Shown here one piece after another: positions 25,846 to 35,229 of a stretch of DNA of 49,555 bases; position 1 is the stretch's first letter; each line of letters begins with the position of its first letter. The notes below the pieces were generated by a model. That model worked only from the letters and a program-made list of their open reading frames with translations, searched no databases and was not told the DNA's origin. A program made the position numbers and the translations under genes. Source of the stretch: Crocinitomicaceae bacterium (GTDB taxonomy: Bacteria; Bacteroidota; Bacteroidia; Flavobacteriales_D; Crocinitomicaceae); contig JAQVCM010000021.1 in assembly GCA_028689775.1 (NCBI GenBank), forward strand, positions 1 to 49,555, read 5' to 3'.

Positions 25846-26298
25846 CTATTGCTTATATAATTTCAGCAATGTCGGATAATATGAGCCAGTGTAATGTATA
25901 GATTCAAGTTCATGTGAATAGTATAAAATATCATCTTCAAAATAACCAGCGTAAGTATTTCGATATGAGTTACTTCCGCCTCCCGACGTACTACTTTCAT
26001 TAATAAAGAATTTATTGGGTTTTATGATAAATTCTTTATTAAAATAGCCGATGTGAAAAATACAGACTTTATCTGTTCTTCGATCTTCAACGATCACAGT
26101 TACTGTATCAACGGGTTGAAACGTTGCTGGATTTCCACCCCAGTATAGTGGGTGCTTTGTACGCACTCCAACATACGTTCCTGCAATATCATCCGCATAG
26201 GAAAAGTCAATCGGTTTGTGTTCAAATTTCTCCTTTTTACATCCAGTTGCAAGCAGAGTTAAAATCAAAACCGAGCTAAATAATATCGCTTTATTCAT
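25846..26298 (-). CDS. Small lipoprotein, hypothetical
   Basis: 150 residues with a lipoprotein signal (LILTLLATGC, modified Cys at about 20), then a single beta-rich domain: DIAGTYVGVRTKHPLY, TVTVIVEDRRTDKV, a GGGSNSYRNTYAGYF loop and YYPTLLKLYKQ at the end. This has the layout of a small lipocalin-like or calycin-like Bacteroidota lipoprotein, but no family is certain. The gene overlaps the end of the upstream lipoprotein gene by 8 nt, so the two are translationally coupled. Confidence 0.75.
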   Translation of the reverse strand: MNKAILFSSVLILTLLATGCKKEKFEHKPIDFSYADDIAGTYVGVRTKHPLYWGGNPATFQPVDTVTVIVEDRRTDKVCIFHIGYFNKEFIIKPNKFFINESSTSGGGSNSYRNTYAGYFEDDILYYSHELESIHYTGSYYPTLLKLYKQ

Positions 26299-26692
26299 AA
26301 TCTAAAAAATAATTTGAAATGTCATTTGTTTCATTTGGAAAGTATGAGATAACTATTTCTTTCTGACCATTTTCGAATTTCTCAATTCTTCCTTTTATTG
26401 AGATCTCATTTTTCGTGTAGGTTATGAACGTGTTTAAATCCTTATACTTTTCTATTTTATACTTATCTAGTTTTTTCCCATCCTTAAACGTATATAAATA
26501 TCCCGTTTTATCAATTCTGATTCCGTAACTGGATTTAGAACTATTTGCATTTTTTATGTCTCCAGTTGTACTGTATGACCATTCATATTCTCCCACTAAA
26601 AAGCTAAAATAGTTAGGAACCGGTTGTGCTTTTTTGCAACCCAAGAAAAGTATGAGAAAGAGCGTTGTTGAAATAAACTTGACAATTCGCAT
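26291..26692 (-). CDS. Small lipoprotein, hypothetical
   Basis: 133 residues with lipoprotein signal (TLFLILFLGC, Cys at about 19). The body (FLVGEYEWSYSTTGD, YGIRIDKTGYLYTFKDGKK, YKDLNTFITYTKNEISIKG) is a lipocalin-like arrangement also seen in the downstream partner. It is the first gene of a two-gene unit lying between the dxr pseudogene and intact dxr, on the opposite strand. Function unknown. Confidence 0.75.
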   Translation of the reverse strand: MRIVKFISTTLFLILFLGCKKAQPVPNYFSFLVGEYEWSYSTTGDIKNANSSKSSYGIRIDKTGYLYTFKDGKKLDKYKIEKYKDLNTFITYTKNEISIKGRIEKFENGQKEIVISYFPNETNDISNYFLDYE

Positions 26693-26873
26693 AAAGTTAA
26701 AATTAAGTAGCTTCTTATTTAATTAGTCTCAAAGAGAACTCATTGTATCAAATTTATGCTATTTAGTTGATTTTCCAAAATTTAAAGCTCTTTTTTTAAA
26801 TAAAAATTAGACTTCTAATTTTTACCGATAATAAACGGTCTCACCTATTCTCTATTTAATCTAAGATTTAGAT

Positions 26874-26881
26874 TAAATTTG
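26874..26881 (+). promoter_or_regulatory. -7 promoter box of dxr (TAAATTTG)
   Basis: Perfect TAnnTTTG with a 4-nt spacer (CAAC) to the ATG; upstream AATCTAAGATTTAGATT is palindromic and also present in the pseudogene copy. Confidence 0.7.
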
Positions 26882-26885
26882 CAAC

Positions 26886-28043
26886 ATGGCGAAAAAAACG
26901 AGAGTTGCAATTTTAGGATCAACAGGATCAATTGGTACACAAGCATTAGAGGTAATTGAAAATTATTCTGATTTATTTGATTTACAGGTGATTACTGCGA
27001 ATAAAAACGCAGAATTATTAATTGCTCAAGCACTTAAGTTTAAGCCAAATACTGTGGTTATTGTAGACGAAAGTCTCTACAGTCGCGTGAAGGAAGCGCT
27101 TCAAAATGAAGACATTCACGTTTATACCGGCGAGCAATCACTTTCTCAAGTTGTGACTTCAACCGAAGTCGATATCGTATTGACAGCAATGGTCGGTTAC
27201 GCTGGATTAAAACCAACATTAGCCGCTATTGGCGCGAAGAAAAACATCGCTTTAGCCAACAAAGAAACCTTGGTTGTTGCTGGTGAATTGGTCACTAAAT
27301 TAGCAAAAGAAAATGGAGTAAACATTTACCCGGTTGATTCTGAGCACTCCGCAATTTTTCAATGTTTGGCTGGTGAATTCCATAATCCGATTGAAAAAAT
27401 TTACCTGACAGCTTCTGGCGGACCTTTCCGTGGTTGGAAGAAGGATCAGTTGGAGAAGGTTACCGTTGAACAAGCTTTAAACCATCCAAATTGGGTAATG
27501 GGAGCAAAAATCACCATCGATTCTGCCAGTTTGATGAACAAAGGTTTGGAAGTGATTGAAGCCAAATGGTTGTTTAATTTAAAGCCAGATCAAATCGACA
27601 CCATTGTACACCCGCAATCGATCGTTCATTCTTTGGTGCAATTTGAAGATGGAAGCATGAAAGCCCAAATGGGATTACCGGATATGAAATTGCCAATTCA
27701 ATATGCATTGACTTATCCAGATCGTTTTCCAACCAATTTTCCACGATTTAATTTCATGGATTTCCCGCAGTTGACCTTCGAAAAACCGGATAGAGAAACG
27801 TTCTTAAACCTTGGTTTGGCCTATGACGCAATGGAAATGGGCGGAACAGCTGCGTGCGCTTTGAATGCAGCAAATGAAATTACGGTACAAGCATTCTTGG
27901 ATAAAAAAATCTCTTTCTTACAAATTGCAGAAATCAATCAGGCAGTTTTAAAAAGTTCGGAGATTATTCAAAATCCTTCGTACGAAGATTATGTTGCCGT
28001 GGATGAATTGACGCGTTTGACCGCCTTGAAATTGGTGAAATAG
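26886..28043 (+). CDS. dxr: 1-deoxy-D-xylulose-5-phosphate reductoisomerase
   Basis: 385 residues, normal length. NADPH-binding GSTGSIGTQ is at about 11-19; the metal and substrate site is seen in PVDSEHSAIFQ (Asp, Glu), the flexible loop in LTASGGPFRGW and NHPNWVMGAKITIDSASLMNK, all intact. It converts 1-deoxyxylulose 5-phosphate to methylerythritol 4-phosphate, the second step of the MEP pathway; dxs, the first step, is 13 kb away in this window. In many genomes dxr is followed by rseP, which is not the case here. A decayed partial copy lies 1.4 kb upstream. Confidence 0.98.
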   Translation: MAKKTRVAILGSTGSIGTQALEVIENYSDLFDLQVITANKNAELLIAQALKFKPNTVVIVDESLYSRVKEALQNEDIHVYTGEQSLSQVVTSTEVDIVLTAMVGYAGLKPTLAAIGAKKNIALANKETLVVAGELVTKLAKENGVNIYPVDSEHSAIFQCLAGEFHNPIEKIYLTASGGPFRGWKKDQLEKVTVEQALNHPNWVMGAKITIDSASLMNKGLEVIEAKWLFNLKPDQIDTIVHPQSIVHSLVQFEDGSMKAQMGLPDMKLPIQYALTYPDRFPTNFPRFNFMDFPQLTFEKPDRETFLNLGLAYDAMEMGGTAACALNAANEITVQAFLDKKISFLQIAEINQAVLKSSEIIQNPSYEDYVAVDELTRLTALKLVK

Positions 28044-28344
28044 CAGTGAAAACACGATGCTGGAGATTTTTCTAAGATCGCACGGCTTCGCCTCTTGAAA
28101 CGCAAAGGAATGTATGTAGATACGTCGTCCTGCGTTCGTACAAGAAATATCTAAATTGATGCATCCTGGACACATTCGTGGTGTTTTCTGTGGATGTTAT
28201 AAAAATTAGAGTGTCAACCATTAACCGTAAGCATAGTTATAGATAGTACAGCTCCGTCTTTTAGAAACACATAGAAACAAAAAAGTCCACCATCGGCGGA
28301 CTTTTTTAATCTTAATAATCTCTTTTTAAAGAATCGAAAGGCTT
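28044..28344. other. Intergenic stretch between dxr and lepA
   Basis: Convergent gene ends. The only recognisable element is the lepA terminator at 28278. The part at 28060-28180 is more GC-rich than its surroundings and looks like degraded repeat or former coding DNA, but I recognise nothing in it. Confidence 0.4.
28278..28307 (-). terminator. Terminator of lepA
   Basis: Minus strand GTCCGCC-GAT-GGTGGAC followed by a T run. All 7 pairs form in this direction (one G-U); on the plus strand the same position is an A-C mismatch, so it is oriented for lepA, not dxr. Confidence 0.8.
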
Positions 28345-30141
28345 TTAATCGTTCAACTTCAATACCGCCATGAATGCTTCTTGCGGAACTTCTACACGAC
28401 CAACTTGTCTCATTCGTTTTTTACCTTCTTTTTGTTTCTCCAACAATTTACGTTTACGCGAGATATCTCCACCGTAACATTTGGCAGTTACGTCTTTTCG
28501 CAAGGCTTTGATGGTTTCACGTGCAATAATCTTCGCACCAATCGCAGCTTGAATTGGAATCTCGAATTGTTGTCTTGGAATCAATTCTTTCAGCTTCAAA
28601 CAAATCTTTTTACCTAAGTCGTATGCGTTGCTTCGGTGAACCAGTGCAGAAAGGGCATCCAATTGTTCGCCATTCAACATCAAATCCATTCTTACCAAAT
28701 CGGAAGGTCTATAACCAATTGGATGGTAATCAAACGACGCATAACCACGAGAAACTGACTTCAAACGGTCATAGAAATCGAATACAATCTCCGCCAAGGG
28801 CATTTCAAACGTAATTTCTACGCGATCTTGTGTCAAGTAAACTTGATTTTTCATTTCACCACGTTTCTCGATACATAAGTTGATCACTGAACCGATGTAT
28901 TCTGATTTGGTAATGATTTGAGCTTTGATATACGGTTCTTCAATGCGTTCCATTCCGGATGGATCTGGCAATTCTGAAGGGTTGTTTACAATGATTGCTT
29001 TTTCTGGTTCACGTCTCAAATACGTGTAGTACGAAACGTTCGGCACCGTTGTAATCACGGTCATGTTGAACTCACGCTCCAAACGCTCCTGGATAATCTC
29101 CATGTGCAACATTCCTAAGAATCCACAACGGAAACCAAAACCAAGTGCTGCAGAAGATTCTGGCTCAAAAACCAACGATGAATCATTCAATTGCAGTTTT
29201 TCCATCGAGTATCTCAACTCTTCGTATTCGTCTGTTTCAACAGGATAAATTCCGGCGAAAACCATTGGTTTTACATCCTCAAATCCTTTAATTGGCGTAT
29301 CGCAAGGATTAGCTAATAAAGTAATCGTGTCACCCACTTTTACTTCGTTTGCTTGTTTAATTCCTGAAATAATATACCCAACATCACCTGTTCTTACCTC
29401 ATTCTTAGGAACTAAATCCATTTTCAAGATACCAACTTCGTCTGCTGTATACGTACGACCAGTATTGAAAAACTTAATTTTATCTCCTTTGCGAAGGATT
29501 CCATCTTTCACTCGGTAATATGCAATGATACCGCGGAACGGATTAAAAACAGAGTCAAAAATCATTGCCTGAAGCGGTGCATCTTCTTTTCCTGACGGAG
29601 CTTGAATGCGTTCAATTACGGCTGATAAAATTTCCATTACTCCCAATCCCGTTTTTCCACTTGCAGGAATGATATCTTCCATTTTACAACCGATCAATTC
29701 AATGATTTGGTCCGAAACTTCTTCCGGATTTGCTCCTGGAAGGTCCATTTTATTTAAAATTGGAATAATCTCTAAATCGTGCTCTAACGCCAAATACAAG
29801 TTTGAAATGGTTTGAGCTTGGATACCTTGTGAAGCATCCACAATCAACAAAGCACCTTCGCACGCTGCGATTGAACGAGAAACTTCGTACGAAAAATCTA
29901 CGTGTCCTGGTGTGTCAATTAAATTTAAAATATAGTCTTCGCCTTTGTATTTATAATTCATTTGAATTGCATGAGACTTGATGGTAATACCACGTTCACG
30001 CTCCAAGTCCATACTATCCAACGCTTGACTTTGCATGTCGCGATCAGAAATCGTTCCAGTAGTTTGCAATAAGCGATCGGCCAAAGTACTTTTACCATGG
30101 TCAATGTGAGCGATAATACAGAAATTTCGAATGTTTTTCAT
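28345..30141 (-). CDS. lepA: Elongation factor 4 (LepA)
   Basis: 598 residues, normal length. G1 is AHIDHGKST at about 11-19, G3 DTPGHVDF, G4 NKMDL; domains II-V follow the EF-G layout, and the C-terminal domain unique to LepA ends in [20 protein letters not shown] with [14 protein letters not shown]. It is a ribosome-binding GTPase that back-translocates or aids 30S maturation. The TATTTTTG box at 30181 gives a leader of about 35 nt. Confidence 0.98.
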   Translation of the reverse strand: MKNIRNFCIIAHIDHGKSTLADRLLQTTGTISDRDMQSQALDSMDLERERGITIKSHAIQMNYKYKGEDYILNLIDTPGHVDFSYEVSRSIAACEGALLIVDASQGIQAQTISNLYLALEHDLEIIPILNKMDLPGANPEEVSDQIIELIGCKMEDIIPASGKTGLGVMEILSAVIERIQAPSGKEDAPLQAMIFDSVFNPFRGIIAYYRVKDGILRKGDKIKFFNTGRTYTADEVGILKMDLVPKNEVRTGDVGYIISGIKQANEVKVGDTITLLANPCDTPIKGFEDVKPMVFAGIYPVETDEYEELRYSMEKLQLNDSSLVFEPESSAALGFGFRCGFLGMLHMEIIQERLEREFNMTVITTVPNVSYYTYLRREPEKAIIVNNPSELPDPSGMERIEEPYIKAQIITKSEYIGSVINLCIEKRGEMKNQVYLTQDRVEITFEMPLAEIVFDFYDRLKSVSRGYASFDYHPIGYRPSDLVRMDLMLNGEQLDALSALVHRSNAYDLGKKICLKLKELIPRQQFEIPIQAAIGAKIIARETIKALRKDVTAKCYGGDISRKRKLLEKQKEGKKRMRQVGRVEVPQEAFMAVLKLND

Positions 30142-30180
30142 ATATACTTAAGAACTTATATTTTTTTGTCAAATAGATTG

Positions 30181-30188
30181 CAAAAATA
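30181..30188 (-). promoter_or_regulatory. -7 promoter box of lepA (TATTTTTG)
   Basis: Perfect TAnnTTTG followed by CAATC, 39 nt before the lepA ATG. Confidence 0.55.
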
Positions 30189-30690
30189 CGGTAAAAGATT
30201 GGGAATTCAACATATTGAAAGCACTTAGGGGAAATTTAATTTTGAGGTGCTGAGAAGAATTCTATTTCAATGTAAAATCTATTTCAGAGATTAATGTTTT
30301 TAGTTAAAAATTGAATTCAGAATTTAAAAAGTCAATAAAACTCTTAATTTGGCAAGAGGATTGTCATAGTTAGTGGACGGTTTTTGAGATGAACTGAAAA
30401 GTGTTAACGATTGAGATAGCGATAACTCATCGATATGAGTCACTTTTTAGAAGTCGAAAACCGCGCAGCAGCCACGCAGTGAAATGCTGTAGTTTTTACG
30501 AAAGCAAGTTCAATGACGCAGACTTGATTTTTTTTGTTTCTTCTTTTTGATCAAGCAAAAAAAGAAAGTAAGACAATCTTAGTTCCTAAAAAGCGATTTC
30601 GATCGAAGCGTAGGACCTCAAAATAATTTTAAACCAATACTTAACACCAACTTTAAACAAAAAAGCCAGACTGAATAACAATCTGGCTTT
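30189..30690. other. Gene-free 0.5-kb stretch with an AT-rich palindrome
   Basis: No ORF of substance. At about 30533-30568 the plus strand reads TTGTTTCTTCTTTTT, GATC, AAGCAAAAAAAGAAAG, an imperfect palindrome of a type often scattered in genomes of this phylum. The preceding 30450-30530 (GCGCAGCAGCCACGCAGTG) is locally GC-rich. No RNA gene recognised. Confidence 0.45.
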
Positions 30691-30691
30691 T
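30661..30691 (-). terminator. Terminator of the DUF2911 gene
   Basis: AAAAGCCAGA - loop - TCTGGCTTTT, 10-bp stem with flanking A/T runs, 22 nt past the stop codon. Confidence 0.85.
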
Positions 30692-30712
30692 ATTAAAAAT
30701 TATTTTGATGTA

Positions 30713-31552
30713 TTATTTTTTTGCTTTTGCAATTAAATCTTTCGCAATTTTCGTGTAAGCACCGTCAACATCTTTCATTTTAAGAACTTGTTCAGCGGTA
30801 GCGATAGCACCTTTTTTATCTTTCAAATCGTATTGAATGTTTGCTTTCAACATCAAAGACCAGTATGCTGTTGGGTTCATTTCTACTGCTTTATTAGCCC
30901 ACTCTAACGCTTTGTTCAAGTCTTTCTTATTCTCATAATAATAACCTGCAGCTTGGTGATACGGACGAGCATCTCTTGCCATTGCTGACTCGATGTTTTT
31001 TGTCAATGCAGCATCGTAATCAGCTACAATGTCAAAAGAAACTGAGGTGTTGTCCCAAGATAATTGAACTGTTGCTTGGTCTAACTTGATGTTTGTAAAA
31101 TCAATTGTAAAAGTTTCTGTTTTTTCAGTTTTTTGAACTGCTTTTACTTTGAAACGCATCAAATCTTCTGATTCCGCGTAGCCAGATGTACCGCTTAAGT
31201 TAGCAACTTTGTTCAAAATGATCGTCCATTCCGTTTTTCCAGGAATTGTAAACAAGGAGTAGCTTCCTGCAGGAACAGCTTTGCCATCGATTTTCATTTC
31301 TGAACCAAAGGTAATTTTCGTTGCGCTATTCGCACCAGTTCTCCACATCACATCAAAAGGAACTACCTCACCAAAAACGACACGTCCGCTTGCACTTGGA
31401 CGGTTATATTCTACTGAAACATCAGAAATACCAACACTTTGTTTTACCATTGCTGCTGGACTTTTTGCTGGAAATTTGATTTGTTGCGCGTTCAACTGCG
31501 TTGAAAATCCAAGGATTAAAGCGAGAGAGCCTAGAAATATTTTTTTCATCAT
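30713..31552 (-). CDS. DUF2911 protein with C-terminal TPR-like repeats, secreted
   Basis: 279 residues from the first of two adjacent ATGs (31552/31549). A signal peptide (MKKIFLGSLALILGFSTQLNAQ) precedes a DUF2911 domain at about 25-170 (SVEYNRPSASGRVVFGEVVPF, VMWRTGANSATKITF, AGSYSLFTIPGKTEWTIILN). The last 90 residues carry two TPR-like helical hairpins (ALEWANKAVEMNPTAYWSLM). DUF2911 is abundant in Bacteroidota and has no known biochemical role; the protein is probably periplasmic. The 38-residue upstream extension of the frame is not coding, since it lacks any signal. Confidence 0.9.
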   Translation of the reverse strand: MMKKIFLGSLALILGFSTQLNAQQIKFPAKSPAAMVKQSVGISDVSVEYNRPSASGRVVFGEVVPFDVMWRTGANSATKITFGSEMKIDGKAVPAGSYSLFTIPGKTEWTIILNKVANLSGTSGYAESEDLMRFKVKAVQKTEKTETFTIDFTNIKLDQATVQLSWDNTSVSFDIVADYDAALTKNIESAMARDARPYHQAAGYYYENKKDLNKALEWANKAVEMNPTAYWSLMLKANIQYDLKDKKGAIATAEQVLKMKDVDGAYTKIAKDLIAKAKK

Positions 31553-31634
31553 TCTAAATTTTTTATGATTATTTTCCGTGAAAATAGTGATTTTAAACAA
31601 GACTTGAAGTCGACACAGAAGATTTAGGAAGGAA

Positions 31635-32894
31635 TTAACCTTCAATAAACATTCGAACGGTTTCAATTCTTCGGTCGCTCACTTCTTCTACTACAAGACG
31701 AAAACCTTCAATTTTCAACTCATCTCCTTTGAGTGGAATCATCTCTAGATAAAAAATGATTAGGCCGCCCAGCGTATCGTAATCTTCGGATTCTTCTAAG
31801 CCAAAGTGATACTCTTCATTCAATTGATCTATTTCAAATCGCGCTGCGAAAAGGTATTCGTTATCACTGATTTTTTCTTCAATCCAATCGTCGGTGTCAT
31901 GTTCGTCTTCGATGTCTCCAAAAATCTCTTCTATCACATCTTCAATCGTAACCAAGCCTGCTGTACCTCCGTATTCATCAACTACTACAGCAATGTTTGC
32001 AGATTTTTTTGTAAACAATTCCAACAATTCTTTGCCTGGAATTGCGGAGGGAACAAATTCAATTGGTCGCATAATTTCCACAATTTTTTGCGGAGATTTA
32101 AACAATTCAAAGGAGTGAACATATCCAATGATGTTGTCGATGTTTTCTCTAAAAATTAGAATTTTTGAAATTCCAGTTTCAATGAACAGGGTTTTCAAAC
32201 TGTCGATGCTCTCTTCCACATCAATGCAAATGATTTCCGGTCTTGGAACCATGCAATCACGACCTCTGATCTTTGAAAAATCTAATGCATTTTGAAGGAT
32301 CTGCATTTCATTTTCAAAATCCTCAATATCACTTGAATTTTCGTTCAAGTCTTGAAGATAATGTTCTAAGTCGATGGAAGAAAATATACGTTCAGAATTG
32401 TCATTTCCAACTTTCAATACTTTGAAAAATAAAATCGTGAAAAATAAAATAAAGGATGTCGGAATGAAAAGAATCCAATAAATGATAAACGAAGGAACTG
32501 CCAAGACCTTCATGAATCGATTCGGGTTCAATTGAAAAATAGCTTTTGGCGAAAACTCGACAACAATCAAAACGATGATGGTTGCGATGAACATTTGAAT
32601 CAGTAAAATCAAGAAATCACTTTCGATAGACCAACCCAAAATCAAGGGTTTGAGTATGCGCGCGATGGAAAGTCCAAATAAAACGAGCGCAAGATTATTC
32701 CCAAGTGATAGTGAAGCGATGAAATTTTGTTCTTTTTTATAGAAATAACCAACAATTCGACCATTTAATGAACCAGAAGCTCTGTCAAGCTCAATTTTTA
32801 ATCGGTTGGAGGATATGAATGCAATTTCAACGCCTGAAAAGAAGGCTGAAAAAAGCAAAGAAATACAGATAATAATAAGTTCAGATGAATCCAT
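31635..32894 (-). CDS. Hemolysin-family membrane protein: CNNM, CBS pair, CorC/HlyC domain (GldE-like)
   Basis: 419 residues from the ATG at 32894. A DUF21/CNNM membrane domain (about 1-180, ISLLFSAFFSGVEIAFISSN) is followed by two CBS domains (about 195-320, RGRDCMVPRPEI ... VVDEYGGTAGLVTIEDVIEEIFGDIEDE) and a C-terminal CorC/HlyC transporter-associated domain. This build is shared by Mg2+/Co2+ efflux proteins and by gliding protein GldE; the adjacent gldD seen in gliding flavobacteria is missing here, so I leave the symbol open. A TAACTTTG box at 32912-32919 rules out the upstream ATG at 32951 as start. Confidence 0.9.
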   Translation of the reverse strand: MDSSELIIICISLLFSAFFSGVEIAFISSNRLKIELDRASGSLNGRIVGYFYKKEQNFIASLSLGNNLALVLFGLSIARILKPLILGWSIESDFLILLIQMFIATIIVLIVVEFSPKAIFQLNPNRFMKVLAVPSFIIYWILFIPTSFILFFTILFFKVLKVGNDNSERIFSSIDLEHYLQDLNENSSDIEDFENEMQILQNALDFSKIRGRDCMVPRPEIICIDVEESIDSLKTLFIETGISKILIFRENIDNIIGYVHSFELFKSPQKIVEIMRPIEFVPSAIPGKELLELFTKKSANIAVVVDEYGGTAGLVTIEDVIEEIFGDIEDEHDTDDWIEEKISDNEYLFAARFEIDQLNEEYHFGLEESEDYDTLGGLIIFYLEMIPLKGDELKIEGFRLVVEEVSDRRIETVRMFIEG

Positions 32895-32911
32895 TAACAA
32901 TACTTGCAACT

Positions 32912-32919
32912 CAAAGTTA
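32912..32919 (-). promoter_or_regulatory. -7 promoter box (TAACTTTG) of the CNNM/CBS gene
   Basis: Perfect box, 17 nt before the ATG at 32894; the longer frame would begin upstream of it. Confidence 0.65.
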
Positions 32920-33118
32920 AGAATAAAATTGAGATAGTTGAAAGAAGTCATTAAAATGAACCAAAGTAACTTCTAAGCTTTTAAGAATGAGATTAAAGAA
33001 AAATATCTTTTCTAAGAATGTGCGATACATTAAAAATGCGCTTAAACTCTAGTGAACTCGTAAGTTGTTAGATAAAAGCAAGATAGACGAGTTTCAAGAA
33101 AAAGAAGACGAGTTGAAA

Positions 33119-33493
33119 CTAAGATTTTTTCAATTCGTTTAAAAATCTTTCCATGTTTACATTCTTAACCAACTCTTCAGAACCAATTGCAAGAACAGAC
33201 TTACATCTGTTTCTATCCAACCAAAGAGAAAAATTAGAAGCGGCTACAGATAGCGTACCGTTCAAGTCAATTTTACTGATACCTCTTTGTTTTCCTTCGA
33301 AAATAGAAAGCCACTCACTTTGAGATTTTCCAATTGCATGGTTCTCGTGAAAAAGAAGTAAACCCTCGATTTGCTCAAGTTCTACGTCATTTTTTGAATC
33401 ATATTTGATTGCTTCAATACCCATACTTTCAGCCCAAGAAGACATTTCTTTTCCAAAAGCGGTATCTTCAAAGTATAATTGTGTTATTTTCAT
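33119..33493 (-). CDS. Hypothetical protein, 124 residues
   Basis: Soluble, mixed alpha/beta (MKITQLYFEDTAFGKEM, GIEAIKYDSKNDVELEQI, GLLLFHENHAIGKSQSEW, FEGKQRGISKIDLNGTLSVA, SVLAIGSEELVKNV). No signal peptide, no cysteine motif and no recognised domain; the alternating strand-helix pattern suggests a small Rossmann-like fold. It lies 105 nt after the arginine decarboxylase on the same strand and could be cotranscribed. Nothing more can be said from the sequence. Confidence 0.65.
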   Translation of the reverse strand: MKITQLYFEDTAFGKEMSSWAESMGIEAIKYDSKNDVELEQIEGLLLFHENHAIGKSQSEWLSIFEGKQRGISKIDLNGTLSVAASNFSLWLDRNRCKSVLAIGSEELVKNVNMERFLNELKKS

Positions 33494-33598
33494 TTGTTTG
33501 TTGTGAATTCTATATTATCCTCAAAAATGGTTCACAAAAGTAAGATTAAGATTTCAATTAATCACTTAAAAGTTTTAAATCTTTCCTTTTACTTCAAT

Positions 33599-34993
33599 TT
33601 ATTTATATCCTAAGATTTTCAAATAGTCATTTGCAGTTTGTTCTTCCGAGAAAACACTGGTTTCAATTCTCCCATTTTCGTCTCGTTGAATAAGTACATG
33701 TTTTGGTTCTGGAATCAAGCAGTGCTTCAAACCACCAAAGCCACCAATGGTTTCTTGGTACGCTCCTGTGTTGAAGAAACCAATGTACAAGGTTTTATTC
33801 TTGTTGAATTTTGGTAAATAAATGGCATTCGAATGTTGCTCTGAATTGTAATAATCATCACTGTCACAGGTCAATCCTCCTAATAAAATTCGTTCGTAGT
33901 CATCGTTCCAACGGTTGATTGGCAACATGATGAAACGTTGATTGATTGCCCACGTATCTGGTAGATTCGTCATGAAAGAAGAGTCAATCATGTTCCATTT
34001 TTCTCGGTCGTTTTGTTGTTTCTGGTGAATGACGCTAAAAATTGCTCCTCCACTTTCTCCAACGGTGAATGATCCAAACTCCGTAAAGATATGTGGTTCT
34101 GGAATTTCATTATCCATGCACATTCTTTTTACTTGTGTCAAGATTTCTTTGACCATGTAGGCATAGTCAAAATCAAATGCCAGTGATTTTTTAATTGGAA
34201 ATCCTCCACCGATATTCAAAGAATCTAGTGTTGGACATACTTTTTTCAAATCGCAGTAAATACGTAATAATTTGGTCAACTCGTTCCAATAATATGCGGT
34301 GTCGTTGATTCCTGTATTGATGAAGAAATGCAACATCTTCACGTTGATACGTGGATTATCGTGTAAAATTGCTTTGTAAAATGGCAAGATTTCACGGTAA
34401 CGAATTCCTAAACGAGACGTGTAAAACTCAAATTTTGGTTCTTCCTCAGATGCAATGCGAATACCAATGTTTAATTCGCCTTCCGTAGCATCCAGTAAAT
34501 CCTGAACTTCTTGAATGTTATCAATGATGGTGATTACTTTCAAATCTGTTTCGCGCAACATTTTTGCGATGTTGTCGATGTACTGCTTCGGCTTATATCC
34601 GTTGCAAGTGATGAAGCGAGTATTCGGTAACTTTCCATCGTTGTATAGATTCAAAATGATATCGATATCAAACGCCGATGAAGTTTCGATGTGAATGTCA
34701 TTCTTTAAAGCTTCATCCAAGACGAATGAAAAATGCGAACTTTTAGTACAATAAGAATAGAAATAATTCCCGTTGTACCCGATGTTATTCATCGCTTCTC
34801 TAAACCAGCCTTTTGCACGCTGAATGTTGTGAGATATTTGCGGTAAATAATTGAATTTCATCGGTGTACCATATTTTTCAATAAGCTCCATTAAGTCAAT
34901 TCCGTGAAAAATAAGGTTGTCATTTTTTAAGTTAAACTCATCTTGCGGGAAATCAAAAGTTTGATCTATTAAGTCGATGTATTTCGTTCTCAT
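33599..34993 (-). CDS. speA: Arginine decarboxylase, PLP-dependent fold type III
   Basis: 464 residues, the length of the short Bacteroidota SpeA form. The barrel domain starts with GTPMKFNYLPQISHNIQRAK and contains the PLP lysine in YSYCTKSSHF; later marks are HIETSSAFDIDI, LNIGGGFPIKKS and, in the C-terminal beta domain, CDSDDYYNS. It converts arginine to agmatine in polyamine synthesis. Diaminopimelate decarboxylase is a related alternative, but the start TKYIDLIDQTFDFPQDEF is characteristic of this SpeA group. A GAACTTTG box lies about 20 nt before the ATG. Confidence 0.88.
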   Translation of the reverse strand: MRTKYIDLIDQTFDFPQDEFNLKNDNLIFHGIDLMELIEKYGTPMKFNYLPQISHNIQRAKGWFREAMNNIGYNGNYFYSYCTKSSHFSFVLDEALKNDIHIETSSAFDIDIILNLYNDGKLPNTRFITCNGYKPKQYIDNIAKMLRETDLKVITIIDNIQEVQDLLDATEGELNIGIRIASEEEPKFEFYTSRLGIRYREILPFYKAILHDNPRINVKMLHFFINTGINDTAYYWNELTKLLRIYCDLKKVCPTLDSLNIGGGFPIKKSLAFDFDYAYMVKEILTQVKRMCMDNEIPEPHIFTEFGSFTVGESGGAIFSVIHQKQQNDREKWNMIDSSFMTNLPDTWAINQRFIMLPINRWNDDYERILLGGLTCDSDDYYNSEQHSNAIYLPKFNKNKTLYIGFFNTGAYQETIGGFGGLKHCLIPEPKHVLIQRDENGRIETSVFSEEQTANDYLKILGYK

Positions 34994-35217
34994 TTATATC
35001 TTTAAATTGTTTGCAAAGTTCTTTCAAATTATCGAGTTTTGAAAGAAAGAATCTCAGAATGTTCTAATTTACCAATATATTAACGTATCGCTTTCTGATT
35101 TATTTCGAAAATATCAACAGGTTTTTTACTGATAATCAAAGTGAAGGAGGTGAAAATAGTCTTGTTTAGAACGCTTAAATATAACAAAAACATAACAATT
35201 ATCCAAGCGTTTATGAT

Positions 35218-35225
35218 TACCTTTG
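35218..35225 (+). promoter_or_regulatory. -7 promoter box of the metal-efflux operon (TACCTTTG)
   Basis: Perfect TAnnTTTG, 4 nt (TTCT) before the GTG start of the first gene. Confidence 0.65.
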
Positions 35226-35229
35226 TTCT

